From Paracoccaceae bacterium Fryx2 (lineage in GTDB: Bacteria > Pseudomonadota > Alphaproteobacteria > Rhodobacterales > Rhodobacteraceae), in assembly GCA_032334235.1 (NCBI GenBank), contig JAVSGI010000005.1, forward strand, positions 620,001 to 684,000: a stretch of DNA of 64,000 nucleotides. Direction: 5' to 3'. The notes under the pieces are model-generated. The model saw only the letters and a program-made list of their open reading frames with translations, made no database searches and was not told the DNA's origin. Positions within the stretch are counted from its first letter, which is position 1; every line of letters starts with the position of its first letter. Positions 23,336 to 31,071 of this stretch are shown in pieces. The translations under genes were made by a program, and so were the position numbers.

Positions 23336-24112
23336 GTGTCAGAGGTCTTGCAGCGTCTTGGACGCATTGCCCAGTCGCATTCGGTCGATCAGGTCTGGGA
23401 TCTGGCGGTCGAGTATTTCCGCACCCTGGGCTTTTCCCGGGTAAACTACGGCTACACCCGCTTCCGCACCGAAAAGTCGATCGGCGATCCCGACGACGCG
23501 CTCTACCTCAGCACCAACACGCCCGATTATGCCAGGCTCTACTTCCATAACGGCTTCTACGCCCGCACGCCGATGTACCGCTGGGTCACCCGCCACGTCG
23601 GCACCTGCACCTGGCGCTGGGTGCAGGAAGCCTACGAGGCAGGCACCCTGCCCCCGGACGAGGCCGACGCGGTCCGCACCAACCTCGCCATGGGCGTGGT
23701 GGCCGGGATCTCGGTCAGCTTTCCCGAAACCTCGCCGCGCTCCAAGGGCGCGCTGGGGCTGATTGCCGACATCGGCCTCGATCATGACGATGTCGATGCG
23801 ATTCTCGCCCGCCATGGCGAGGAACTGATGGCCGTGGCCGACATGATGCATCTCAAGATCACCCAGTTGCCGCTGACCACCCGCCGCCGCAACCTGACCG
23901 ACCGGCAGCGCGAGGCGCTGGAATGGGTGGCCGACGGCAAGACCTCGCAGGACATCGCCCTGCTGATGGGGGTTTCGACCGCCATGGTCGAGAAACACCT
24001 GCGGCTGGCACGTGAGGCGCTGGATGTCGAAACCACGGCGCAGGCGGTGGCCAAGGGTGCCCTTCTGAACAAGATTTTCCTCGGCTCCGACCCGCTGCGC
24101 GTCACCGGCTGA
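23336..24112 (+). CDS. LuxR-family regulator with autoinducer-binding-type domain (LuxR solo)
   Basis: A 258-residue regulator with an N-terminal autoinducer-binding fold (residues about 15-165, WDLAVEYFRTLGFSRVNYGYTR). The C-terminal LuxR helix-turn-helix is NLTDRQREALEWVADGKTSQ then DIALLMGVSTAMVEKHL. In AHL receptors the ligand-contact segment reads W..Y....DP; here it is YARLYFHNGFYARTPMYRW, with Thr-Pro where Asp-Pro is expected. The classic acyl-amide contact therefore appears lost. No luxI synthase lies nearby. The start is the GTG at 23336; an in-frame GTG at 23288 would add 16 residues. It is divergent from the FAD oxidoreductase. Confidence 0.85.
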   Translation: MSEVLQRLGRIAQSHSVDQVWDLAVEYFRTLGFSRVNYGYTRFRTEKSIGDPDDALYLSTNTPDYARLYFHNGFYARTPMYRWVTRHVGTCTWRWVQEAYEAGTLPPDEADAVRTNLAMGVVAGISVSFPETSPRSKGALGLIADIGLDHDDVDAILARHGEELMAVADMMHLKITQLPLTTRRRNLTDRQREALEWVADGKTSQDIALLMGVSTAMVEKHLRLAREALDVETTAQAVAKGALLNKIFLGSDPLRVTG

Positions 24113-24462
24113 CCCGTCTGCCCCCCGGGCCCTGCGGCAAAAACCGCAAGGTAAGGAATCCCTGACTTTGCTGACGTAGCGTAAGGTGGCACGTTCGGGA
24201 AGTTCCGTGAGTGGTGGCAATTGCCGAAGTGGAACAGCAGACGGGAGGGTCGCATTACCGGCCTGACCGCCTGCGCCGGAGCCCGGCACCGGGGTCCGGC
24301 GGTGACCGGCCGACGGGGCGCATAGTCCGCCTCTCCGGTCGTTTCGAGTTCTGCGCCGCATCCTCATCCCCAATGACGCGTCGCGTTCTGGAACGGTGCA
24401 GCCCCTCAGGGCTGCACCGTTTTCCTGTTGCACCGGCCCGAATCGCCGCTCGTCCAGAGCCG
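24113..24462. other. 350-bp intergenic region ending in a strong plus-strand terminator
   Basis: No supportable protein gene. A short hairpin TGCGG/CCGCA (about 24133-24148) follows the luxR stop. The middle 240 bp has no recognisable family. A strong terminator (24392-24421) points rightward although the luxR stop is 280 bp away, so either a long 3' UTR or an unrecognised RNA occupies this space. Confidence 0.45.
24392..24421 (+). terminator. Strong Rho-independent terminator
   Basis: A 13-bp perfect stem AACGGTGCAGCCC/GGGCTGCACCGTT with loop CTCA and a following TTTCC on the plus strand. The minus-strand side lacks a T run, so it is oriented rightward. Confidence 0.8.
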
Positions 24463-25038
24463 CTAGGCCCGGATCACGCCGGCAAGCAGCGTGACCGAGA
24501 CCATCGCCAGCCAGACCGACGCAACCCGCTTGATCAGGACCAGCCGACGACTGCCGCCACCCCCGATCCGGGTCAACACCCCCGACATGCCCCAGATCAC
24601 CGCCACCACGATCACCATGAGGCCGAACAGCCCGAGTTTCACCCCGAACTGCTGGGCATCGGGCGCCGGAAGCAGAACCAGGCCGAACACCAGCGCCTTC
24701 GGATTCAGGACCGTGGTCAGGTAGACCCTTCGCGCGGTCACCTCGTGGACGCCGTCGCCATCACCCGGCCGACCCCACAGCCTGACCGCAAGAAACATGA
24801 CCCAGGCCGCAGCCGCAAGCTTCAGGACCACCGCGACGGACGGCCATTGCGAAAGGATCTGCGCCCCCAGATAGACAAGCGGCAGGATGGTGGTCAGATA
24901 GCCCAGCAGTTCCGCCGGCAGCAGACGCATGACACGGCCAGGGCCGCCCTGCGCCCCTGCGACACCCATCAGGGTGTTGGTCGGGCCGGGGGCCAGAAGC
25001 ATCGCCAGAACGGCACCGGAATAGGCGACCAGAGACAT
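24463..25038 (-). CDS. LysE family amino-acid exporter
   Basis: A 191-residue inner membrane protein with about six hydrophobic helices, starting MSLVAYSGAVLAMLLAPGPT. The conserved PGPTNTLMGVAGAQGG motif of the LysE/RhtB family is directly visible, as is VYLTTVLNPKALVFGLVLLP. These proteins export amino acids or derivatives. The cytoplasmic loop around residues 85-105 is short and charged. Specificity cannot be predicted. It is a single leftward gene between the orphan terminator and the tsf terminator, with no adjacent LysG-type regulator. Confidence 0.87.
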   Translation of the reverse strand: MSLVAYSGAVLAMLLAPGPTNTLMGVAGAQGGPGRVMRLLPAELLGYLTTILPLVYLGAQILSQWPSVAVVLKLAAAAWVMFLAVRLWGRPGDGDGVHEVTARRVYLTTVLNPKALVFGLVLLPAPDAQQFGVKLGLFGLMVIVVAVIWGMSGVLTRIGGGGSRRLVLIKRVASVWLAMVSVTLLAGVIRA

Positions 25039-25202
25039 TTCACCTCACCTGATGTCAGCCCGATCCTTGCAGGACCGACCGGCGCGATCAATCGCTGACG
25101 CGGCATCACCCGGTCACGAAAGCCTGATCGTAAATGCTCGGGCACCCCGAGGGGTCGGTCGTCCCGCACCCGTTCAGCCGTCTCGGCATCACGTTAAACG
25201 AC

Positions 25203-25230
25203 GAAGGCCCGGGCGCAAACCCGGGCCTTC
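25203..25230 (-). terminator. Terminator of the rpsB-tsf operon
   Basis: A perfect 11-bp stem GAAGGCCCGGG/CCCGGGCCTTC with a six-base loop, 20 bp beyond the tsf stop. T-rich bases follow on both strands (GTCGTTT leftward, GCCTTTT rightward). Confidence 0.75.
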
Positions 25231-25249
25231 GCCTTTTCTGCCGGAAAGA

Positions 25250-26146
25250 TCAGCCGGCCAGGGTCTTGGCGACCTCGGCGGCGAAATCTTCCTTTTCCTT
25301 CTCGATGCCTTCGCCCACGGCCATGCGAACGAAGCCCACGACCTCGACGCCCGCATCCTTGGCGGCCTGCGCCACGGTGATCTCGGGGTTCAGCACGAAC
25401 TTCTGGCCCAGCAGGGTGTTTTCCTCGAGGAACTTCTTCATCCGGCCGGGGATGATGTTGTTCTCGATCACCGCATCGGGCTTCGGCTTGGCAGAGGCCG
25501 CGTTTTCCTCATGCGCCTTCTGGATCTGCACGGCACGCTCGCGCTCGACCACGGCCGGGTCAAGGTCGGCTTCCGACAGGGCCAGCGGGCTGGTCGCGGC
25601 GATGTGCATGGCGATCTGCTTGGCAATGCCGTTGTCGGTGCCGTTCACCGCCACCAGCACGCCGATCTTGCCCATGCCGTCTGCCGCCGCGTTGTGGGTG
25701 TAGGCCGCGACGAAATCGCCCGACACCGAGGCCATGCGGCGCAGCGTCATGTTCTCGCCGATCAGCGCAATGGTCTCGTTCAGCGTCAGCTCGACGGTCT
25801 TGCCGTTCAGGTCGGCCGCCTTCAGCGCCTCGATGTTCGAAACCCCGAGCGCCGCGGTGGTGAAATTGCGCACCAGCGCCTGGAAGTCGCCGTTCTTCGC
25901 CACGAAGTCGGTTTCCGAGTTCACCTCGACCGCCACGCCCTTGCCATCCGCCACGGCCACGCCCACCAGGCCCTCGGCCGCGACGCGGCCCGACTTCTTG
26001 GCGGCCTTGGCCAGACCCTTGGTGCGCAGCCAGTCAACCGCGGCTTCCATGTCGCCATCGGTTTCGACCAGCGCCTTCTTCACGTCCATCATGCCTGCGC
26101 CGGTCGATTCGCGCAGTTCCTTCACCATCTGAGCGGTGATAGCCAT
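25250..26146 (-). CDS. tsf: Elongation factor Ts
   Basis: A 298-residue EF-Ts, the nucleotide exchange factor of EF-Tu. The N-terminal UBA-like domain [20 protein letters not shown] and [20 protein letters not shown] is followed by the EF-Tu contact motif ETDFVAKN and the two core subdomains. The length fits alphaproteobacterial EF-Ts. The start at 26146 has AGGAG at the right distance; the longer in-frame extension to 26206 runs through the intergenic hairpin and is unlikely. It follows rpsB by 74 bp with a 10-bp hairpin between, and shares its promoter. Confidence 0.97.
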   Translation of the reverse strand: MAITAQMVKELRESTGAGMMDVKKALVETDGDMEAAVDWLRTKGLAKAAKKSGRVAAEGLVGVAVADGKGVAVEVNSETDFVAKNGDFQALVRNFTTAALGVSNIEALKAADLNGKTVELTLNETIALIGENMTLRRMASVSGDFVAAYTHNAAADGMGKIGVLVAVNGTDNGIAKQIAMHIAATSPLALSEADLDPAVVERERAVQIQKAHEENAASAKPKPDAVIENNIIPGRMKKFLEENTLLGQKFVLNPEITVAQAAKDAGVEVVGFVRMAVGEGIEKEKEDFAAEVAKTLAG

Positions 26147-26175
26147 CGGGGCTCTCCTGAGTTTATACGGAATGA

Positions 26176-26200
26176 CCCGGCGGGGCTTACCCCCGCCGGG
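26176..26200 (-). promoter_or_regulatory. Hairpin between rpsB and tsf
   Basis: A perfect 10-bp GC stem CCCGGCGGGG/CCCCGCCGGG with a CTTAC loop in the rpsB-tsf spacer, with no T run. It may act as a partial terminator, pause or mRNA-processing site adjusting S2 to EF-Ts ratios. Confidence 0.5.
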
Positions 26201-26220
26201 CGACAATCGGATGACAAGGC

Positions 26221-26979
26221 TCAGGCCTCGGCGATGGCGTCTTCTTCGGGCGCCACGTCCAGCGCGCCAAGGTCGATGCCCGCGGCACCCATCTGGGCGG
26301 TCATGCCGTCCAGCGCCGCACGCGAGATCAGGTCGCAGTAAAGCGCGATGGCGCGGGCCGCGTCGTCATTGCCCGGAATCACGTGGGTCACGCCCTTGGG
26401 CGAGCAGTTGGTGTCAACCACGCCGATCACCGGAATGCCCAGCTTCTGCGCTTCGAGGATCGCCAGATCCTCCTTGCCCACGTCGATGATGAAGATCAGG
26501 TCGGGGGTGCCGCCCATCTCGCGGATGCCGCCAAGCGAGGCTTGCAGCTTGCCCTGCTCGCGTTCCATGTGCAGGCGCTCTTTCTTGGTCAGGCCCTCGG
26601 CACCGTGCGCCATCAGCTCGTCCAGCTGCTTCAGCCGGTTGATCGACTGCGAAACGGTCTTCCAGTTGGTCAGCGTGCCACCAAGCCAGCGGTGGTTCAT
26701 GTAGAACTGCGCGCAACGCTCGGCCGCCTCGGCAACCGGCTTCTGCGCCTGGCGCTTGGTGCCGACGAACAGGATGCGCCCGCCCTTGGCGACCGTGTCG
26801 CGCACGATCTTCAGCGCGGTGTCCAGCATCGGCACCGTCTGCGTCAGGTCGAGGATGTGAATGCCGTTGCGGTCGCCGTAGATGTATTCGCCCATCTTCG
26901 GGTTCCAGCGGGCGGTCTGGTGGCCGTAGTGCACGCCTGCTTCAAGCAGTTGGCGCATAGTAAACTCTGGCAGAGCCAT
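26221..26979 (-). CDS. rpsB: 30S ribosomal protein S2
   Basis: A 252-residue ribosomal protein S2 of the small subunit. Diagnostic segments are [20 protein letters not shown] and [18 protein letters not shown] at the N-terminus, [29 protein letters not shown], and [18 protein letters not shown]-terminal acidic tail ([16 protein letters not shown]) is typical of alphaproteobacteria. It is the first gene of the leftward rpsB-tsf operon, preceded by a clear promoter at 27100-27128 and a leader of about 115 nt with a stable hairpin. Confidence 0.98.
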   Translation of the reverse strand: MALPEFTMRQLLEAGVHYGHQTARWNPKMGEYIYGDRNGIHILDLTQTVPMLDTALKIVRDTVAKGGRILFVGTKRQAQKPVAEAAERCAQFYMNHRWLGGTLTNWKTVSQSINRLKQLDELMAHGAEGLTKKERLHMEREQGKLQASLGGIREMGGTPDLIFIIDVGKEDLAILEAQKLGIPVIGVVDTNCSPKGVTHVIPGNDDAARAIALYCDLISRAALDGMTAQMGAAGIDLGALDVAPEEDAIAEA

Positions 26980-27099
26980 GTCTGTTGTCCTTTTCCGGTT
27001 TCATGCCTCGGCGGAGCCACTCAGAACTCTCGTTCCAACCGGCGGACCTTCGGGGATGTCTCCCCCGAAAGGCCCAAGCCCCGCCTGTGAAGTGCGGCG

Positions 27100-27128
27100 C
27101 GTCTAGCCCACGCGGTGCGGGAATGCAA
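27100..27128 (-). promoter_or_regulatory. Promoter of rpsB-tsf
   Basis: On the minus strand, TTGCAT (27123-27128) and TAGACG (27100-27105) are separated by exactly 17 bp, giving a leader of about 115 nt. Confidence 0.65.
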
Positions 27129-27165
27129 GGCCCGCAGGTGGTGTGGCGGAAAGGTCGAAGGGATT

Positions 27166-27249
27166 CTGGCCTTCGGCGAGGATATTTGGGCCAAGATGAA
27201 TCCGCATCCGTTTTCATCTTGGCAAAAATATCCCCCGCGGAGCGTCCGC
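27166..27249. repeat. Two CAAATATCC-type repeats in inverted orientation
   Basis: The left copy reads GGATATTTGGGCCAAGATGA (27180-27199) and the right copy TTCATCTTGGCAAAAATATC (27213 on). They are inverted and match at 19 of 21 positions, separated by about 12 bp. The outer flanks continue into the GC-rich parts of the element. Transcribed in either direction this would fold into a long hairpin. Confidence 0.75.
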
Positions 27250-27294
27250 ACGCGGTCCCTTGCGCAGGCGCCGGGGCTGCGCGAAACAAGGTGC

Positions 27295-28191
27295 ATGACT
27301 CAAACACCCGATATCCTGTGCATCGGTTCGGTCCTGTGGGACATCATCGGCCGAACGCCCGCCGCACTGCGGCCGGGGTCGGACGTGCCGGGGCGCATCA
27401 CCCGGTTGCCGGGCGGGGTGGCGCTGAACATCGCGATGACCCTGCGGCGCTTCGGCCTGACGCCCGCCCTGCTGAGTGCCGTGGGCAGCGACGGCGAGGG
27501 CTGCGATCTGGTGGCCGCCTGCGCGCGGATGGGATTGATCACCGATCACCTCTGCCGGCCCGAAGACCTGCCGACCGACCGCTACATGGCGATCGAGGGC
27601 GCGGGCGGGCTGATGGCCGCAGTTGCCGATGCCCGGTCGCTGGAGGCGGCAGGCGACCGCATTCTGGCGCCGCTTTTTGACGGGCCTCTGGCGGATGCGG
27701 ACGCGCCTTGGAGCGGTATGATCGCGCTCGACGGCAACCTGACGGCGGCCCTGCTGGGGTTCATCGCGGGGTCGGCGCTGTTCGCGCGGGCCGACCTGCG
27801 GGTGGCCCCGGCCAGCCCCGGCAAGGCCGCGCGGCTGATGCCGCTGCTGGCCCATCCGCGCGCCACGCTCTACCTCAACCGCGCGGAGGCGGGCGTGCTG
27901 TGCGCGGCGCGGTTCCGCACGGCACCGGAGGCCGCCGCCGCCCTGCTGACCCGCGGCGCGGTGCGGGTTCTGGTGACCGATGGCAGCCGCGCCTGCGCCG
28001 ACGGCCTGCGCGGCTGCGGCGTGATCACCGCCACGCCGCCCGCCGTGCCGGTGGCCCGCATCACCGGTGCGGGCGACACCTTCATGGCGGCGCATCTGGT
28101 GGCCGAGCGGCGGGGCGCCTCGCGCACCGATGCCCTGACCGCCGCGCTGCGCGCCGCCGCCGACCATGTTTCAGGAGAGATTGCCTCATGA
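27295..28191 (+). CDS. psuK: PfkB-family kinase, pseudouridine kinase by context
   Basis: A 298-residue ribokinase-fold sugar kinase. It has the N-terminal signature ILCIGSVLWDIIGRTPAALR, PGGVALNIAMTLRRFGLTPA and the C-terminal catalytic motif ARITGAGDTFMAAHL with the Asp base. The next gene is pseudouridine-5'-phosphate glycosidase with a four-base overlap (ATGA). That makes pseudouridine kinase the best assignment: pseudouridine is phosphorylated here and then cleaved to uracil and ribose 5-phosphate. An AAGG close to the ATG at 27295 is a modest ribosome site. Other PfkB specificities are possible if the operon context misleads. Confidence 0.85.
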   Translation: MTQTPDILCIGSVLWDIIGRTPAALRPGSDVPGRITRLPGGVALNIAMTLRRFGLTPALLSAVGSDGEGCDLVAACARMGLITDHLCRPEDLPTDRYMAIEGAGGLMAAVADARSLEAAGDRILAPLFDGPLADADAPWSGMIALDGNLTAALLGFIAGSALFARADLRVAPASPGKAARLMPLLAHPRATLYLNRAEAGVLCAARFRTAPEAAAALLTRGAVRVLVTDGSRACADGLRGCGVITATPPAVPVARITGAGDTFMAAHLVAERRGASRTDALTAALRAAADHVSGEIAS

Positions 28192-29114
28192 TGCCGCCCC
28201 TTGCCTTTTCGCCCGAGGTTGCCACCGCCCGCGCCCATGACCTGCCGATCGTGGCGCTGGAATCCACCATCATCACCCACGGGATGCCGTTCCCGCAGAA
28301 TGTCGAGACCGCCCGCGCCGTCGAGGCCGAGGTGCGGGCCGCAGGGGCGGTGCCCGCCACCATCGCGGTGATGAACGGGCGGCTGCACATCGGGCTGACC
28401 GGGGCGGAACTGGATGCGCTGGGGCGCGCGGAGCATGTGATGAAGCTCAGCCGCGCCGATCTGGCGGCCTGCCTTGCCATGGGGCGCATGGGGGCGACGA
28501 CGGTAGCCGCCACGATGATCGCCGCCGAACTGGCGGGAATCGCGGTCTTTGCCACCGGCGGCATCGGCGGCGTGCATCGCGGCGCCGAGACCACGTTCGA
28601 CATTTCCGCCGACCTGCGCGAACTGGCGCACAGCCGGGTGACGGTGGTCGCGGCCGGGGCCAAGGCGCTTCTCGACCTGCCCAAGACCCTGGAAGTGCTG
28701 GAAACCCTTGGCGTGCCGGTGATCGCCGTCGGGCAGGACGACTTTCCCGCCTTCTGGTCGCGCGGCTCGGGTCTGCGCGCGCCGCTGCGGATGGACAGCG
28801 CGGCCGAGATCGCCGCCGCCCACCTGATGCGCGCCGCCCTTGGCCTGCCCGGTGGCCAGCTGGTCGCCAATCCGATCCCGCCGACGGACGAGATAGCGCG
28901 CGCCGAGATCGACCCGGCCATCGAGGCGGCCCTGGCCGAGGCCGCGGACCGGGGCATCGCCGCCAAGGACGTGACGCCCTTCCTGCTCGACCGGATCTTC
29001 GCGCTGACCGACGGGCGCTCGCTGGCCGCCAACATCGCGCTGGTGCGGAACAATGCGCGCCTTGGTGCGGCCATCGCCCGCGAAATCGCCGAAGCGCGGG
29101 CGCGGCAGGCATGA
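28188..29114 (+). CDS. psuG: Pseudouridine-5'-phosphate glycosidase
   Basis: A 308-residue enzyme cleaving the C-glycosidic bond of pseudouridine 5'-phosphate to uracil and ribose 5-phosphate in the cytoplasm. Family landmarks are VALESTIITHGMPFPQNVET near the N-terminus, PATIAVMNGRLHIGL (including the catalytic-region Lys/Glu environment), KLSRADLAACLAMGRMGATTVA, FATGGIGGVHRGAE and FDISADLRELAHS. The start at 28188 overlaps the psuK stop and AGGAG lies 10 bases upstream. Together psuK-psuG form a compact nucleoside salvage operon. No dedicated transporter or regulator is next to it. Confidence 0.93.
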   Translation: MMPPLAFSPEVATARAHDLPIVALESTIITHGMPFPQNVETARAVEAEVRAAGAVPATIAVMNGRLHIGLTGAELDALGRAEHVMKLSRADLAACLAMGRMGATTVAATMIAAELAGIAVFATGGIGGVHRGAETTFDISADLRELAHSRVTVVAAGAKALLDLPKTLEVLETLGVPVIAVGQDDFPAFWSRGSGLRAPLRMDSAAEIAAAHLMRAALGLPGGQLVANPIPPTDEIARAEIDPAIEAALAEAADRGIAAKDVTPFLLDRIFALTDGRSLAANIALVRNNARLGAAIAREIAEARARQA

Positions 29115-29226
29115 GCATCGTCATGCGCCCGTCATGCCGCCGATAAAGGATGCCGGATCAGGGGGCGGCCATTGAATGCCGCACCTGCATTGCATAAGAT
29201 CATGACTTCCCAGCAAGGATCACGAA

Positions 29227-29937
29227 ATGGAACATCCGCCCCATCCCCAGCACCACCGCCGCAGGGGTCCGCTGGCCGGGCTGCGGGCCAGTTTCCTGAC
29301 CGGGCTGGTGGTGGTGCTGCCCGTCGGGCTGACCATCTACCTGATCTGGACCGTGGTCGGCTGGATCGACAGCTGGGTGCTGCCGCTGGTGCCCGCCGCC
29401 TATCAGCCTGACGAGCTGCTGCGCCAGATATTCGGCCCCGACACCCGCGTCGGGCTGCGCGGCGTGGGCGTCGTGGTGTTTCTGGTGTTCACCATCATGG
29501 TCGGCTGGGTGGCCAAGGGCCTGATCGGCCGGTCGCTGATCGGCTGGGGCGAAGGGCTGGTCGACCGGATGCCGGTGGTCCGTTCGATCTACAACGGGCT
29601 GAAGCAGATCGCGGAAACCGTGTTTGCCCAGACAGAGACCAATTTCGAGAAGGCCTGCATCGTGCAGTTCCCCCGCCCCGGGGTCTGGGCGATCGGCTTC
29701 ATCTCGACCAGGGCCAAGGGCGAGATCGCGCAGCGCGTGCCGGTGGCGGGCGAGGTGCTGACCGTGTTCGTGCCGACCACGCCGAACCCGACCTCGGGCT
29801 TCCTGATCTTCGCGCCGGCCGCCGATGTGATCATGCTCGACATGTCGCTGGAGGATGCGGCCAAGCTGATCATCTCGGCCGGGCTGGTCTATCCCAACCC
29901 GAAAGACCCCAGCCAGCCGCTCGTTCTGGTCAGGTAA
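29227..29937 (+). CDS. DUF502 family membrane protein
   Basis: A 236-residue protein with two membrane helices near the N-terminus (ASFLTGLVVVLPVGLTIYLIWTVVGW and VGVVVFLVFTIMVGWVAKGLIG), followed by a soluble domain. The soluble domain carries the DUF502 marks: MPVVRSIYNGLKQIAETVF, CIVQFPRPGVWAIGFIS, VFVPTTPNPTSGFLIF and the MSLEDAAKLIISAGLVYP end. Function is not established for the family; members are inner membrane proteins. AAGGA seven bases upstream supports the ATG at 29227. It is a solitary gene, followed by a CAAATATCC repeat and the convergent bdhA. Confidence 0.88.
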   Translation: MEHPPHPQHHRRRGPLAGLRASFLTGLVVVLPVGLTIYLIWTVVGWIDSWVLPLVPAAYQPDELLRQIFGPDTRVGLRGVGVVVFLVFTIMVGWVAKGLIGRSLIGWGEGLVDRMPVVRSIYNGLKQIAETVFAQTETNFEKACIVQFPRPGVWAIGFISTRAKGEIAQRVPVAGEVLTVFVPTTPNPTSGFLIFAPAADVIMLDMSLEDAAKLIISAGLVYPNPKDPSQPLVLVR

Positions 29938-29958
29938 TCTCCCGGCCGGGGCGGTGGT

Positions 29959-29990
29959 GCCTCCGGCGGGGATATTTGGGCAAAGATGAA
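29959..29990 (-). repeat. CAAATATCC-type intergenic repeat (reverse orientation)
   Basis: GGGGATATTTGGGCAAAGAT followed by GAA, preceded by CCTCCGGC. It lies between the convergent ends of the DUF502 gene and bdhA and matches the copies at 21751 and 27166. Confidence 0.65.
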
Positions 29991-30000
29991 AGCCGCAGCG

Positions 30001-30774
30001 TCAGAGCGCGGTCCAGCCGCCATCGACCGAGATCGTGGTGCCGGTGATCTGGTCGGCGTGGGGGCTGCACAGGAAGACCACGGTGCCGCCCATCTGCGCG
30101 GTGGTGGCGAACTGGCGCGACGGCTGGCGGGCCAGCATGACCTCGCGGATCACCGTTTCACGGTCCATGCCATGCGCGGCCATCTGGTCGGGAATCTGCG
30201 CCTCGACCAGTGGGGTAAGCACATAGCCCGGACAGACCGCGTTGCAGGTGATGCCCTGCCCCGCCATTTCCAGCGCCGTGACCTTGGTCAGCCCGACCAG
30301 CCCGTGCTTGGCCGCGACATAGGCCGACTTGTAGGGGCTGGCGGTCAGCCCGTGCGCCGAGGCGATGTTGACGATCCGCCCCCAGCCGCGTGCCCGCATT
30401 CCCGGCAGGGCGGCGGCGCTGGTGTGGAAGGCCGAGGTCAGGTTGATCGCCAGAATCGCGTTCCACTTGTCGGCCGGAAAATCCTCGATCGCGGCGACAT
30501 GCTGGATGCCCGCGTTGTTCACCAGGATGTCGCAGCCGCCCGCCTGTTCCACCAGCGCGCGGCAGGCATCGCCCTGCGCCATGTCGGCTGCGATGTAGCG
30601 GGCCGTCACGCCATGGTCGGCGCCGATGCGGGCAGCCAGCGCGTGATCCTCGGGCCGGTCGGTGAACGAGTTCAGAACCACCGAGGCCCCGGCGCGCGCC
30701 AGTTCCAGGGCAATGCCCAGCCCGATGCCGGAGTTCGATCCGGTGATGATCGCTGTCTTGCCAGTCAGGGTCAT
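30001..30774 (-). CDS. bdhA: 3-hydroxybutyrate dehydrogenase
   Basis: A 257-residue short-chain dehydrogenase oxidising D-3-hydroxybutyrate to acetoacetate with NAD, used in polyhydroxybutyrate turnover. Visible are the Rossmann motif TGSNSGIGLGIALELARAG, NNAGIQHV, the catalytic Ser in VNIASAHGLTASP and the Tyr-Lys pair in YKSAYVAAKHG. The family-specific NAVCPGYVLTPLVEAQIPDQ segment distinguishes 3HB dehydrogenases, and the C-terminus ISVDGGWTAL is standard. GGGAGG upstream of the ATG at 30774 provides the ribosome site. No pha genes are adjacent. A candidate small RNA terminates about 110 bp upstream on the same strand. Confidence 0.93.
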   Translation of the reverse strand: MTLTGKTAIITGSNSGIGLGIALELARAGASVVLNSFTDRPEDHALAARIGADHGVTARYIAADMAQGDACRALVEQAGGCDILVNNAGIQHVAAIEDFPADKWNAILAINLTSAFHTSAAALPGMRARGWGRIVNIASAHGLTASPYKSAYVAAKHGLVGLTKVTALEMAGQGITCNAVCPGYVLTPLVEAQIPDQMAAHGMDRETVIREVMLARQPSRQFATTAQMGGTVVFLCSPHADQITGTTISVDGGWTAL

Positions 30775-30881
30775 GCCTGCCTCCCGTGTAATGCCGCATG
30801 TGCAGCTTTAGCGCAAAGGCGGCGCGGTGGCGATAGTTTCCGGTCGGGTGAAGGACGCGCCGCAACCCCCGGCAGAAAAGC

Positions 30882-30957
30882 AAAAAAAACGCCCGCGCGA
30901 AGCGGGCGTCAAGTTATTGAGGCAGGTTTCATACAGGCAAGAAACCTATCGAGCAGT
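30882..30957 (-). ncRNA. Candidate small RNA (about 76 nt) with own promoter and terminator
   Basis: On the minus strand a -35 TTGGCC (30987-30992) and -10 TATAAG (30964-30969) are exactly 17 bp apart, predicting a start near 30957. The transcript folds into a 7-bp hairpin AGGTTTC/GAAACCT (30924-30947), then a short single-stranded stretch, then a textbook terminator: stem CGCCCGC/GCGGGCG with loop TTCGC and eight Ts (30882-30909). No protein gene ends at this terminator. An overlapping 83-codon frame is judged spurious. I do not recognise a known RNA family. Confidence 0.65.
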
Positions 30958-30963
30958 GTTCTT

Positions 30964-30992
30964 CTTATACGCGCTCCGATGCCGCCGGCCAA
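30964..30992 (-). promoter_or_regulatory. Promoter of the 76-nt RNA candidate
   Basis: TTGGCC-N17-TATAAG on the minus strand. It faces away from the divergent peptide-binding protein gene. Confidence 0.6.
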
Positions 30993-31071
30993 GTTAAAAG
31001 TTTGAAGCCGCACGCAACTGGCCGTAGGATTCAGGTCAGGAAACACAGGCTTGGACAGGAATGTTGCCAGA

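Larger units (their letters stand above)
26980..27294. other. rpsB leader and inverted intergenic repeat region
   Basis: 315 bp between divergent rpsB and psuK. It contains the rpsB leader with a stem CCTTTCGGGG/CCCCGAAGG (about 27047-27073), the rpsB promoter (27100-27128) and two CAAATATCC elements head to head (27166-27249). No protein gene is supported. Confidence 0.55.
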
